NCBI GenBank assembly: GCA_910575105.1
Contig: CAJTDK010000028.1
Location: 1 to 38,539 of the forward strand
DNA from: Lachnospiraceae bacterium
GTDB lineage: Bacteria; Bacillota; Clostridia; Lachnospirales; Lachnospiraceae
DNA length: 38,539 bases
Direction of reading: 5' to 3'
Shown in pieces: positions 7,573-16,755 of this stretch. The notes beneath the pieces were generated by a model. The model was given only the letters and a program-made list of their open reading frames with translations. It ran no database searches and was not told the DNA's origin. The translations under genes and the position numbers were made by a program. How positions within the stretch are numbered: position 1 is the stretch's first letter; the number at the start of each line of letters is the position of its first letter.

Positions 7573-10500
7573 ATGGAATCTCCAATATTAAGACAGATTG
7601 CGAAATTCTTGCAGGAACGAAAAAACCATAAGCGGTGGAAGGTGGTATTTGTATGCTTAGCCGTTATCGTCGGAGTCGGTACAGGCATCGGACTTCGGAT
7701 GATGGGGCTTGCGATGACTCACAAGGAAAGAGTGCTGAACTGCCAGTTTGTACTGCACGAGCACACAAAAGACTGCTATGACCAGGACAACAACGTGATA
7801 TGCGGCTATGCGGATTACGCCGTGCATAAGCACAATGACGACTGCTACAACGCAGACCTCAAGCTGGTATGTCCTCTTCCGGAGATCGAGAAGCACGAGC
7901 ATACGGAAAAATGCTATGACAAAGTGGTACTTCTCGTGTGCGGTCAGGAAGAATCAGCCGGGCATGAGCACACGGATGCCTGTTATACAAAGCAAAAAGG
8001 CAGCCTTGCATGTACGGCCGAGGAACATGAGCACACGGATGCCTGCTATGATGAGGAGAATAATCTTGCCTGCGGTCTTGAGGAGCATAAGCACAGCGAC
8101 GACTGCTACAACTGGGAAGATGTGCTGACCTGTACGCTTCCTGCAGGAGACGGCGGACACAAGCACACGGACGCCTGCTATAAGATGCAGGAGGGTTTAA
8201 CCTGCGGGCAGCTTGAGATGCATACCCATACGGAGAAATGTTTTGAAAAGATAGATAAGGACGGCACAGACGAGCAGGAGAACTTAAGGCTGATCTGCGA
8301 TAAGACAGAGCTTACCGAGCATGTCCACACGGAGGCTTTTGGATGTCTCAAGACTGTGGAAGTCACACCCGGCGAGACAACCCAGGAGACGGAGGGCACA
8401 GACGGCGCTTCTGAAGACGGCGACGGCGTATTCACCACTGACTTAAACGGTGCGGGAGAAAGCGGCGAGGACGCAGCAGCACCGGAAGGTGAAGAAGGCG
8501 CCGACGGCGAAGCGGCCGGAGACGGAACCGGTGAAGCGGCGGAAGGCACAGAGGGCGAAGGAACCGACGGCGAGACAGCCGATGGCGGGGAAGGCGGAGA
8601 CGGAACCGGAACCGACGCAGACGAAGCAAAGACGAAGCCGGAGGATTACGATGAGACGAAGACTTACGAAGGGCTAGGCTATATCGTATCAGCTTCTTAT
8701 AATAAGGAAGCGAATATTCCGGAAGAGGCGAAGCTTATCGCTGAACAGATCACAGAAGTGACCGACAGCGAGGATTACAAAAAGCACGAAGCTGAGTTCA
8801 AGAAGAACATGGGCGATGAAAATGCGACCATGAGCGCATTGTTCAAGATCGGTTTCTATGTAGACGGCGAGGAGGTAGAGCCGGAAAGTCCGGTACTGGT
8901 TACGATCCAGTTCGTAGATAAGAACGGACTGCCGGAGGGCGCGCCGATCAAGGTCGTACACTTTGGGGATGCCGAGACTGAGGTTATCGACGGCGGCAAG
9001 GCAGAGAGCGGAAGTACGTCCTTTAAGACGAAAGGGTTTTCAAAATTTGCGGTGGGGTTTAGTAAAGAAGAAGAGGCGGATGTGGAAAAAACATCCGTCC
9101 ACATTGCGGAAACCGAGGTTTATGAGGATGATGTTTTTCGAGCGACCTTTCATATCGAAGGAGATATAGAAGTTAGTAAAGAAGCAGCGGATGAACTGCA
9201 GACTGGTGGTGAAGAAAAAGCGGAGGAAGGGGATTCGGGAGAAGAGACTGACGGAGAAGAAAATGCTGAAAGCGTCAAAGATTCCGAAGGCGCTGCCGAA
9301 AGTAAAGAAGCGAAAGGTGAAGAAGAAAACGATGCCAAAGATACATCTGCATCTGATGACGCTTTGCCGGAAGATGATAAAGATGGAAAGCTGAAGTTCG
9401 AAATTAAAGCCTTAGATGAAAACAGTGATAAATATGCAGCAGCAGTTGAGCAGGCAGGCGGGTCAGATGATATGGGGGCAATGCTTCGACTCCAGGTGTT
9501 ATCCTGTTCCCTGACCTATGATGGCGAGGAGATAGATATATCGGATTGTAAGGTCACAGCAGAGATTACAACTTCCAATACGCTGAATGAACAAGCGAAA
9601 GAGTCTATTCCAGACACAGTAAAGCAGTTGCTTGGCGACGAGGAAAAGATTGCAGAGGTCGGGGAAGAGATAATTGATAATGGAACTGAGATATCAGTTA
9701 AGGCTATGGGTGTAAATGGAGCAAAGATAGATACACTCGGACAGACCTATTTGAGCGAAAAAGAAGTTGAAGAGCCAATAGTATGTGAATTTGATGCAGT
9801 TGAAGAAGAAGTTGTATTGACTGCAAGAAGTCAGGCTAATCCCCATTTTACAGTAGAGTATTATGCGAATCTTAAAGTGCTGGCAACGAGCGGGGCTAAT
9901 GTATTTGATATTATTGATACATCAAAAAGTGTAAACGGGGGTAATTCGCCAGTATTGCCAAGTAATGGAACAACTCCCAAGACAAAAAAAATGTATGCTG
10001 ATGCTGATGGTAATATTCAGTATACAAATAAACTGATTGAGATATACAGGTCAAGAGAGTTTGATTATGTAATGGCACCAAGTCTGATGTATTTTGATGC
10101 GTTAGTAGAAAATAAGGATAGTTACAAGTTGGTTGGGATCGAAGTAACGACAAATGGAGAAAAGAAAATATATAGTGAGGCTCAGCTTGCCAACCTGCAT
10201 TTTACAAACAGGGATAAAACGGCGGAGAATCTGGAGTATGCGTTGATTGCCGAAGGAACGGTAATCCGTCTGCTCTATGATGTTGTAGATACACAATGGG
10301 ATTCTGACGTAGCATTTTATGATTATGATGTTTCGGATGGGAATATTTATCGTAGTGCTGATAAGGCAGGAGGAACGCTGGCTCGTTCAGAAACGGATAA
10401 GACATGGTATATCTACACAGAACAGTCAGGAATCAATTCCTCGACAAATTATAACGGTGATGGCGCAAAGTTAGCTTTTGGTAACAGTGAATCTACGCTT

Positions 10501-11967
10501 CCGACATCGCTTGGCGGCGTTCAATATAATAATAATAGCATTAATGCTGCGACACTGAGTAACTATGGTAGTTGTACCTATGGAATCGTAACCGGGCTAC
10601 AGGACGGAAAGCTAGTTTATGCAGATGGAATTATAGCTCCGAATCTGTTTAATGAAGGTAATGCGGCAGGGAAAACCACTTATAATGACTATGACCTTAG
10701 ATTTATTCGTAAAGGTGATACGTATACGCTGACTTCAGTAACGGGGACAGGCGCCAATGATCTACACAAGTTTGGGCATAAACGTTCCAACTGGAATAAT
10801 ACACGTACAATACTCTCTAATGAATTCTGGCCTATGGATGGTGTTGAGCATGCAGGTACAGATGGATATGATCCAAAGTTCCATCATAGTAATACAATGA
10901 TAGCATTTGACAGCAAAGGTACAACACGGACTGCGCCTAATAATGACTTTGCAGGTACAACACACAATCCATATTTTGGGATGATGTATCAAGTAGAATT
11001 TGATTTAAGTACAGATTACATCGGACCATTGGAATATTATTTCTTCGGTGATGATGATATGTGGGTATTTTTAGATGGTCAGCTTGTGTGCGATATTGGT
11101 GGCGTTCACAGTTCTGTTGGCGAATATGTTGATCTTTGGGATTATCTGGAAGCAGAACGGGCGGCGAATGAGAATCATGAACACGTAAATGAATGCTATG
11201 ATGAAAAAGGTAAACTTACATGTTCGACGAAGCATGTTTTATCGTTTTTCTATACTGAGCGGGGCGCTTCAGGATCTACTTGCTGGATGCAGTTTACCTT
11301 GCCTTCCATATCTTCCATGACGCCAGAGCAGGCTTCAGGGCAGTTTACAAATTCATTACAGGTTGGAAAAACAGTAGAAAATGCTAATCCGGATCAGAGT
11401 TTTGAGTTCCAGATACATTTTCAAAATAATGCTGGTGCCAATTTGCCGGATGATTACTGCTATACAAAATTCAAGAAGAAGAGAAAAATGGATAGCAATG
11501 GAAAACCTGTATTTGATGAGAATGGAAAGCCTGTATATGTTGAGAAGCTGGATGAAGACGGGAATCCGGTGTTAGATGCAGATGGTAAGCCGGTATATGA
11601 AACAGAAATTGTTAGTAATGATATTATAATCAGTGACGGAGATACTTTCTGGCTGGGGGATGGTGAGTATATCATCGTCAATTATCTGCCTCAGGGAACA
11701 ACTTATACGATCACAGAAGTTCGGCCAGAAAATGGAAATGATGATTATGATATTAATATTGATGGTGAAAAGGAAAATTCAGGCGTAATAACAGATGAAA
11801 TGGGAAACGTGGATACGACTGTTGAATATGTAAATGAATACCATCAGTATGAACTCCCCGAAACCGGCGGTTCCGGTCTGATTATATATACTATTGCAGG
11901 CGCTTTGTGCATACTGCTCGGCGCAGGCTTTATGTATAGAAAAAAAGCTAAGGAAAGGAGGGTGTAG
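7573..11967 (+). CDS. Giant LPXTG surface adhesin with His/Cys repeats and fibro-slime domain
   Basis: The 1464-residue protein has an atypical, long N-terminal signal/anchor (hydrophobic 24-48). Residues 62-258 hold nine copies of an H-x-H-x3-C-(Y/F) motif, most followed by a second Cys 8-15 residues later (for example HEHTKDCY, HKHNDDCY, HEHTDACY). An acidic Gly/Glu/Asp linker follows to ~350. A fibro-slime type domain occupies ~1083-1246 (FFGDDDMWVFLDGQL, then FFYTERGASGS), with a tenth HEHVNECY motif inserted in it. Tandem GKPV-type repeats lie at ~1305-1345. The C-terminus has LPETG (1428-1432), a membrane helix and a basic tail, so sortase should anchor it. Its place before the major pilin suggests a tip adhesin. 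Base composition changes from GC-rich (to ~9100) to AT-rich, then back at the sorting signal. Confidence 0.92.
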   Translation: MESPILRQIAKFLQERKNHKRWKVVFVCLAVIVGVGTGIGLRMMGLAMTHKERVLNCQFVLHEHTKDCYDQDNNVICGYADYAVHKHNDDCYNADLKLVCPLPEIEKHEHTEKCYDKVVLLVCGQEESAGHEHTDACYTKQKGSLACTAEEHEHTDACYDEENNLACGLEEHKHSDDCYNWEDVLTCTLPAGDGGHKHTDACYKMQEGLTCGQLEMHTHTEKCFEKIDKDGTDEQENLRLICDKTELTEHVHTEAFGCLKTVEVTPGETTQETEGTDGASEDGDGVFTTDLNGAGESGEDAAAPEGEEGADGEAAGDGTGEAAEGTEGEGTDGETADGGEGGDGTGTDADEAKTKPEDYDETKTYEGLGYIVSASYNKEANIPEEAKLIAEQITEVTDSEDYKKHEAEFKKNMGDENATMSALFKIGFYVDGEEVEPESPVLVTIQFVDKNGLPEGAPIKVVHFGDAETEVIDGGKAESGSTSFKTKGFSKFAVGFSKEEEADVEKTSVHIAETEVYEDDVFRATFHIEGDIEVSKEAADELQTGGEEKAEEGDSGEETDGEENAESVKDSEGAAESKEAKGEEENDAKDTSASDDALPEDDKDGKLKFEIKALDENSDKYAAAVEQAGGSDDMGAMLRLQVLSCSLTYDGEEIDISDCKVTAEITTSNTLNEQAKESIPDTVKQLLGDEEKIAEVGEEIIDNGTEISVKAMGVNGAKIDTLGQTYLSEKEVEEPIVCEFDAVEEEVVLTARSQANPHFTVEYYANLKVLATSGANVFDIIDTSKSVNGGNSPVLPSNGTTPKTKKMYADADGNIQYTNKLIEIYRSREFDYVMAPSLMYFDALVENKDSYKLVGIEVTTNGEKKIYSEAQLANLHFTNRDKTAENLEYALIAEGTVIRLLYDVVDTQWDSDVAFYDYDVSDGNIYRSADKAGGTLARSETDKTWYIYTEQSGINSSTNYNGDGAKLAFGNSESTLPTSLGGVQYNNNSINAATLSNYGSCTYGIVTGLQDGKLVYADGIIAPNLFNEGNAAGKTTYNDYDLRFIRKGDTYTLTSVTGTGANDLHKFGHKRSNWNNTRTILSNEFWPMDGVEHAGTDGYDPKFHHSNTMIAFDSKGTTRTAPNNDFAGTTHNPYFGMMYQVEFDLSTDYIGPLEYYFFGDDDMWVFLDGQLVCDIGGVHSSVGEYVDLWDYLEAERAANENHEHVNECYDEKGKLTCSTKHVLSFFYTERGASGSTCWMQFTLPSISSMTPEQASGQFTNSLQVGKTVENANPDQSFEFQIHFQNNAGANLPDDYCYTKFKKKRKMDSNGKPVFDENGKPVYVEKLDEDGNPVLDADGKPVYETEIVSNDIIISDGDTFWLGDGEYIIVNYLPQGTTYTITEVRPENGNDDYDINIDGEKENSGVITDEMGNVDTTVEYVNEYHQYELPETGGSGLIIYTIAGALCILLGAGFMYRKKAKERRV

Positions 11968-12055
11968 ATTTCCTCTTGGATTTAGCAGAATAAAGTTAAA
12001 GGCTTAAGAAAAGCCGACAAGTCAAAGACAACAAAAATTAAGGAAAAGGAGAAAG

Positions 12056-13588
12056 ATGATGATGAGAAAAATCAAAAAATTGACAGCTTTAATGCTGGCA
12101 ATAGTGATGGTGTTAGCGATGAGTATCACAGCTTTTGCCAGTGAAGTTGAGGGTGGAGATACAAATGAACCTTCGACAACTCCAGAAGCGCCAGCACCGA
12201 CAACTACAGTAGGAAAAACGGATGGTCACACATACCAGCTTTATCAGATCTTTACAGGGGTATATGATGCTGCAAGTGGACGTCTTTCTGATATCAAATG
12301 GGGACAGAATAGTCAAGGTGGAACAGTAGACGCATTAGTTGGAGACAATGTTTTAAAGGAATTAACAGATCTTCAGGCTAATGCTAATGCTAGTGATAGT
12401 GAAAAATTAGCAGTTATTGAAAAATATGTCAATTTAAATAGTCCGGCATTTTCTGCCACTCCTGATTTGAGCGGAAATACAATAAAGTATACAAATCTTC
12501 CAGCGGGTTACTATTTAATTAGAGATGAGCCAAATTCTTTGGATGGCAAAGAGGATGGGGCATATACATTTTATATTGTACAGGTAACTAATGGTACATT
12601 AGAAGTTACTCCTAAGGCAGATGTACCGTCTATTGATAAGAATATTGTGGGTGCAGATAGCGCTGAGGGTGAAGAGGGTAAAGGTACCGCTGTTAATGTA
12701 GGTGATACAGTTACATTTAAGCTGACATCAACAGTTCCTAAAATGAAGGAGTATGGTTATGAGAAGTATACGTATACCGTAACTGATACTATGTCTGCTG
12801 GTCTGACTTTTACAGGGGATGCTCCTATAGTTAAAGTTGGTAATGCAACGCTTACAAATGGAACAGATTACAACTATAAATATGACGGTCAGGTGCTTAC
12901 AGTTACTTTTGTGCCAGAAAGATTTATTACTTTAGCTGAAGGCGCTTCTATTGAAATTACTTATACTGCGACTTTAAATGATAAGGCTTTAACTACAGAT
13001 GTTGAAGTGAATAAAGTTAAGCTTGAGTATTCAAATGATCCCAAGAGTGAGGGTACTGGCGAAACACCTGAAAAAGAAGTTTATGTATATGACTTTGATA
13101 TCGATATCAATAAGTATCAAGAAGGCGATGATACGCAAAAATTGGCAGGAGCAAAATTTGTTTTAAAGAATACAGAGGGTAAGTATTACAAAGTAGGAGA
13201 TGATAAAAAAGTTAGCTGGGTTGATTCTAAAGACGAAGCAACAGAGGTAGAGACTGATGTTAATGGGCATGCTAAGTTTTCCGGTCTTGACAGCGGTGTA
13301 TATTACCTTGAAGAGACAGAAGCTCCGGCAGGTTATAATAAATTAACAGAGGACGTAACTGTTACTATCAGTGTGACATATGATTCGGACGGCAAAATAA
13401 CATCCACAGATGTTACATCGACTAATAATGGTCAGTATGTTCATACAGAGAATATCGATAACAAGAAAGGTTCCCTCCTCCCAAGCACCGGTGGTATCGG
13501 TACCACGATCTTCTACATCATTGGAGCGATCCTCGTTATCGGCGCTGGCATTATCTTAGTTGTTAAGAAGCGCATGAGCAACGAATAA
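12056..13588 (+). CDS. Major pilin, isopeptide-forming LPXTG protein
   Basis: The 510-residue protein has a signal peptide (cleavage near AFA-S, ~29), then an N-terminal pilin region ending in the pilin motif VTPKADVP with the likely cross-linking Lys187. SpaA/Cna-B type domains follow, including the E-box YYLEETEAPAGY (~residue 420) needed for intramolecular isopeptide bonds. The wall signal is LPSTG (475-479) with membrane helix and basic tail. The class C sortase encoded next should polymerise it through Lys187. Three consecutive ATGs (12056, 12059, 12062) are possible starts, with GGAG a few bases upstream. The centre is AT-rich while the 3' end encoding the sorting signal is GC-rich, a sign of recombinational exchange. 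Confidence 0.92.
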   Translation: MMMRKIKKLTALMLAIVMVLAMSITAFASEVEGGDTNEPSTTPEAPAPTTTVGKTDGHTYQLYQIFTGVYDAASGRLSDIKWGQNSQGGTVDALVGDNVLKELTDLQANANASDSEKLAVIEKYVNLNSPAFSATPDLSGNTIKYTNLPAGYYLIRDEPNSLDGKEDGAYTFYIVQVTNGTLEVTPKADVPSIDKNIVGADSAEGEEGKGTAVNVGDTVTFKLTSTVPKMKEYGYEKYTYTVTDTMSAGLTFTGDAPIVKVGNATLTNGTDYNYKYDGQVLTVTFVPERFITLAEGASIEITYTATLNDKALTTDVEVNKVKLEYSNDPKSEGTGETPEKEVYVYDFDIDINKYQEGDDTQKLAGAKFVLKNTEGKYYKVGDDKKVSWVDSKDEATEVETDVNGHAKFSGLDSGVYYLEETEAPAGYNKLTEDVTVTISVTYDSDGKITSTDVTSTNNGQYVHTENIDNKKGSLLPSTGGIGTTIFYIIGAILVIGAGIILVVKKRMSNE

Positions 13589-13636
13589 GAGTTTTATCCT
13601 TACACGTTTTATATTTTTACAAAGTACTTAACTTCA

Positions 13637-13701
13637 CCGGGGACGGCACGTCCCGTCCCCGGCTATGCCGCACAGGCTGACACCTTCCCGTGGTGTGCGG
13701 C
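13637..13701 (+). terminator. Tandem GC-rich hairpins between pilin and sortase
   Basis: A perfect 10-bp stem (CCGGGGACGG at 13637-13646 with CCGTCCCCGG at 13653-13662) is followed by a second 8-bp stem (GCCGCACA at 13667-13674 with TGTGCGGC at 13694-13701). A smaller AGCGGC/GCCGCT hairpin lies near 13755. None has a U-tract, so this is more likely an attenuator or RNA-stability element that lowers sortase relative to pilin than a full terminator. The rest of 13589-13840 holds no gene that I can see. Confidence 0.45.
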
Positions 13702-13840
13702 GAGCAACGGATGTAGGATGTATTTATTCCACTTATTCATTCGGCAGACGTCAGCGGCGGCAGATTATGCCGCTTATCGCCCGGTGTACGGATCTTTCGT
13801 ACATCAGGGAACCCATTCTGACAAGATTGTGGGGAGATCT

Positions 13841-15055
13841 ATGAACGAAGAGACACATAACCATGAACAGATATATACCAACGGGGGAATTGAGCCGCCA
13901 GAGCCTGGCTCCTTACCCAGATGGGAGGAGCTGCAGATAGACAGCGGGGAGCCGTCAAGCCCCGCAGAACCGGTTATCCCCGGAGATATCCCGGATCCGG
14001 CGCCGGAGACAGCGGCTGCGAAGAACCCTGCGCCTGCGCCGGAGCCGAAGGCGGAGCAAAAACCGGAGCAAAAACCAGCGCAGGCAGGAGAATCCGCACC
14101 CGGAGAGGCGAAGCCGTCCGAAGGCGGCGTCGTACCGGAGGAACTTCTGGCAGCGGCGAAGCAGGAGACGAAGAAAGGAAAGCCCGGGAAAAAGAAGAAG
14201 AAAAAGAAAGTATCCATAACCAATATTCTGCTGGTACTGATCATGCTGACGGGCGTGGGCGTTCTGGCCTATCCCACCGTCAGCGACTGGTGGAACTCCA
14301 GGCACGCCACACAGGCCATCGCAGGCTACGTTGAAGCAGTAGAAAGCATGTCCAAGGAGGATAAGGAAGCTATCTTTGCCAAAGCGAAGGAGTACAACGA
14401 ATCCCTTCCCAACGGCGTGAATTTTAACATTCCTGAGGAGAAGTACGCGGAGTATGCCAGTATCCTCGACATTACCGGCACAGGGATCATGGGCTATATC
14501 CAGATCGACTCGATCGGGGTGAACCTTCCTGTCTACCACGGCGTAGACGAAGGGGTGCTCCAGATTGCGGCGGGACATATCCCGGGCTCATCCTTCCCCA
14601 TCGGCGGGGAGCGGACCCACGCCATCATGTCCGGCCACCGGGGACTTCCCAGCGCCAAGCTGTTCACTGACCTGGATAAGCTGGGGGAGGGGGACGTATT
14701 CACCGTCACCGTGCTTGACGAGACATTTACATACATGGTAGACCAGATTCGGATCGTGCTGCCGGAGGAGACTGACGAGCTTGCCATCGTAGACGGCAAG
14801 GAGTATGCGACATTAGTTACCTGTACGCCTTACGGGGTCAATTCCCACCGTATCCTGATGCGCGGTCACCGGATTGCCAACATCGAGGGAAAGGCTACTC
14901 CGGCGGAGGCAGTGAAGATCCCGACGTATATCGTCATCCCGGCGGTAGGTATCCCGCTTTTGTTCATCGTTCTGGCGCTCATGCTTATCTATTACCGCAG
15001 GAAAAAGCCGGGGAAGAGCACGAAGGATATCCTGGATGACATCAGGAAGTCGTAG
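13841..15055 (+). CDS. srtC: Class C (pilin-polymerising) sortase
   Basis: The 404-residue protein starts at ATG 13841, preceded by GGGGAG; an upstream in-frame ATG at 13718 lacks a site and lies in the hairpin region. A ~120-residue cytoplasmic Pro/Ala/Glu/Lys-rich extension precedes the first membrane helix (NILLVLIMLTGVGVLAYPTV). The sortase domain has His266 (MSGHRGLP), Cys328 (TLVTCTPYG) and Arg337 (NSHRILMRG). A second membrane helix and basic tail end the protein, as usual for class C. The unusually long cytoplasmic extension is odd for the family. I did not find a clear DPF/DPW lid motif. It should polymerise the upstream LPSTG pilin. Confidence 0.92.
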   Translation: MNEETHNHEQIYTNGGIEPPEPGSLPRWEELQIDSGEPSSPAEPVIPGDIPDPAPETAAAKNPAPAPEPKAEQKPEQKPAQAGESAPGEAKPSEGGVVPEELLAAAKQETKKGKPGKKKKKKKVSITNILLVLIMLTGVGVLAYPTVSDWWNSRHATQAIAGYVEAVESMSKEDKEAIFAKAKEYNESLPNGVNFNIPEEKYAEYASILDITGTGIMGYIQIDSIGVNLPVYHGVDEGVLQIAAGHIPGSSFPIGGERTHAIMSGHRGLPSAKLFTDLDKLGEGDVFTVTVLDETFTYMVDQIRIVLPEETDELAIVDGKEYATLVTCTPYGVNSHRILMRGHRIANIEGKATPAEAVKIPTYIVIPAVGIPLLFIVLALMLIYYRRKKPGKSTKDILDDIRKS

Positions 15056-15144
15056 TATTCGGATTGCTGCTAATAACAGTAATTTTAGATTCGGCAGCTC
15101 AGCTTAGTAGGACTGCTGCCAGAATGATAAAGGAGGAGAGAATT

Positions 15145-16227
15145 ATGGAGATAAGATGGAACGGCCGGCGTAAAAAAAGCTTAAGCCGCCTGTTATGTCC
15201 AGTGCTGACGCTTATGCTGGCTGCCGGCCTTATCGCGGCCGCGCCGGGCCTGACCAGGGCAGCGGAGGCAGTGGATGTGGGCAGGAGCGACTGCTCTCTG
15301 ACCATACATCCCGGAGGGGGAGAGCTTTCAGAGGACCTGGCAAAAGCGAATGTGGTAGTTGATCTCTACAAGGTCGCTGACGCAGTGGAGACAGAGGGGA
15401 AGGATGGCTTTACCTTTGCATTCCTGAGCGGTTATGAGTCATTGAAGGGGGCCTATGACCAGAATCCGGACAACGAATCGTGGAGGCAGATGGCCCAGAC
15501 CGCGGCAAAGTACGCGCTGGAGAGCGGCGAACCCATTTCCAAAGGGAATCCCGTGGATAAAAAGGTGGAAAACCTGGCCTGCGGCCTGTATCTACTCATT
15601 GCCAGAGGCGCGGATATCGAGGATTACAAGACGACTGTGAAGAACGAGGACGGGACGGAGGAGATCGCTACGATCGCCCGCTCTGAGAGCCATGATTATA
15701 CTTTCGCGCCGGAGCTTATCGCCCTGCCGAGCAGGCAGAACATCGATGAGAACGGGAACGAGATCAGCCAGTGGGTTTATGATATGGAAGTAACCCTGAA
15801 GCCGGAGCAGAAAGGCCGCCCCGGTTCCCTGGAGATCGTAAAGAATCTCGCCACCTACAACGTGAATGTCCCGGCGGTCTTCGTCTTCCAGGTGGAGGCA
15901 GAGCTTGAGGGAGAAGTGGTATACAGCGATGTGGTGACGCTGACATTTACCGAAGCAGGGCAGAAGACGGCGCTTTTGGAAAATAAGATCCCCGTAGGGG
16001 CAAAGGTGACGGTGACAGAGATCTACAGCGGCGCATCCTACAAGATTACGTCGGCAGATGAGCAGAAGGTGACGATAGAAGCCGACAAGATCGCGTCAGT
16101 AGAGTTCAGCAATGACCACGACACGACCAATCACGGCGGCGGCGGGGTGAACAACCATTTTACCTATGACTCGGAAAATGGATGGCAGTTAGAAAAGCAG
16201 CCGGCGAACCGCGCGGATGGAGAGTAA
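15145..16227 (+). CDS. Secreted pilin-like protein with Cna-B-type domain, no sorting signal
   Basis: The 360-residue protein starts at ATG 15145 behind AAGGAGGAG. A signal peptide ends near TRAAEA (~residue 36). The N-terminal part looks like a SpaA-type pilin domain (VVDLYKVADAVET, LACGLYLLIARG, YTFAPELIALPS); the second part resembles a DUF5979/Cna-B fold (GSLEIVKNLATYNVNVPAVF, then VPVGAKVTVTEIYSG-like). Unlike the upstream pilin it lacks LPXTG and a C-terminal helix, ending in a polar Gly/Asn-rich tail. It could be a basal or accessory subunit incorporated without sortase, or one held by the TasA-like matrix proteins encoded just downstream. Confidence 0.8.
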   Translation: MEIRWNGRRKKSLSRLLCPVLTLMLAAGLIAAAPGLTRAAEAVDVGRSDCSLTIHPGGGELSEDLAKANVVVDLYKVADAVETEGKDGFTFAFLSGYESLKGAYDQNPDNESWRQMAQTAAKYALESGEPISKGNPVDKKVENLACGLYLLIARGADIEDYKTTVKNEDGTEEIATIARSESHDYTFAPELIALPSRQNIDENGNEISQWVYDMEVTLKPEQKGRPGSLEIVKNLATYNVNVPAVFVFQVEAELEGEVVYSDVVTLTFTEAGQKTALLENKIPVGAKVTVTEIYSGASYKITSADEQKVTIEADKIASVEFSNDHDTTNHGGGGVNNHFTYDSENGWQLEKQPANRADGE

Positions 16228-16242
16228 GGAGGGCAGGAGCAG

Positions 16243-16755
16243 ATGAAAAAGAAAAGTATTTTTCTGGCAGTTTTTGCTGTAGTATTGGCTCTGTCCGGGA
16301 CGGCCGGCAGCGCTTGGGCTTACTTTACGACTTACGTGGAGGCGCGGGGCATGCTGACGCTGGAGCTTGGAGATGAGACGACTATCGACGAGCCGAAGTT
16401 CGAGTCCTGGACGAAGCACATCGTCGTATCCAGCGACCCGGGGTCAAAGCCGGTATATGTCCGGGCGAGGGCATTTTGCGGCAGCCAGTACAGCCTGGTT
16501 TACAGCGGCTCGGATAAATGGACGCCGGGCAGCGACGGCTATTACTACTACAGCGATATCTTAAACGGCGGCGAAAAGACCGAGGAGCTGCTGGTAAAGA
16601 TTGAGAATGTCCCGGAGGATGTCGCCGATGCATCGGAGTTCAACGTAGCGGTGGTCTACGAGACGACCCCCGTTCTTTACGACGAGGACGGCAAGCCTTA
16701 TGCAGACTGGAATGCAAAGCAGGAAGTGACAAAGGCGGAAGGAGGAAGTAACTGA
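16243..16755 (+). CDS. TasA/CalY-like secreted protein with SipW-type signal peptide
   Basis: The 170-residue protein begins with MKKKSIFLAVFAVVLALSG and an SAWAYFTT cleavage region, the pattern of SipW-dependent signal peptides (alanine, then aromatic Phe-Thr). The mature part is beta-rich with VYVRARAFCG and ending in an acidic linker. TasA/camelysin proteins form fibres of the biofilm matrix in Bacillus. The SipW-type peptidase needed to process it is encoded at 19320-19853. The stop shares one base with the next start, so the two are translationally coupled. Confidence 0.8.
   Translation: MKKKSIFLAVFAVVLALSGTAGSAWAYFTTYVEARGMLTLELGDETTIDEPKFESWTKHIVVSSDPGSKPVYVRARAFCGSQYSLVYSGSDKWTPGSDGYYYYSDILNGGEKTEELLVKIENVPEDVADASEFNVAVVYETTPVLYDEDGKPYADWNAKQEVTKAEGGSN

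Noticed and set aside
7657-8166. Reverse-strand frames with hydrophobic Val/Leu repeats
   Set aside because: They mirror the His/Cys repeat DNA of the adhesin and have no start signals.
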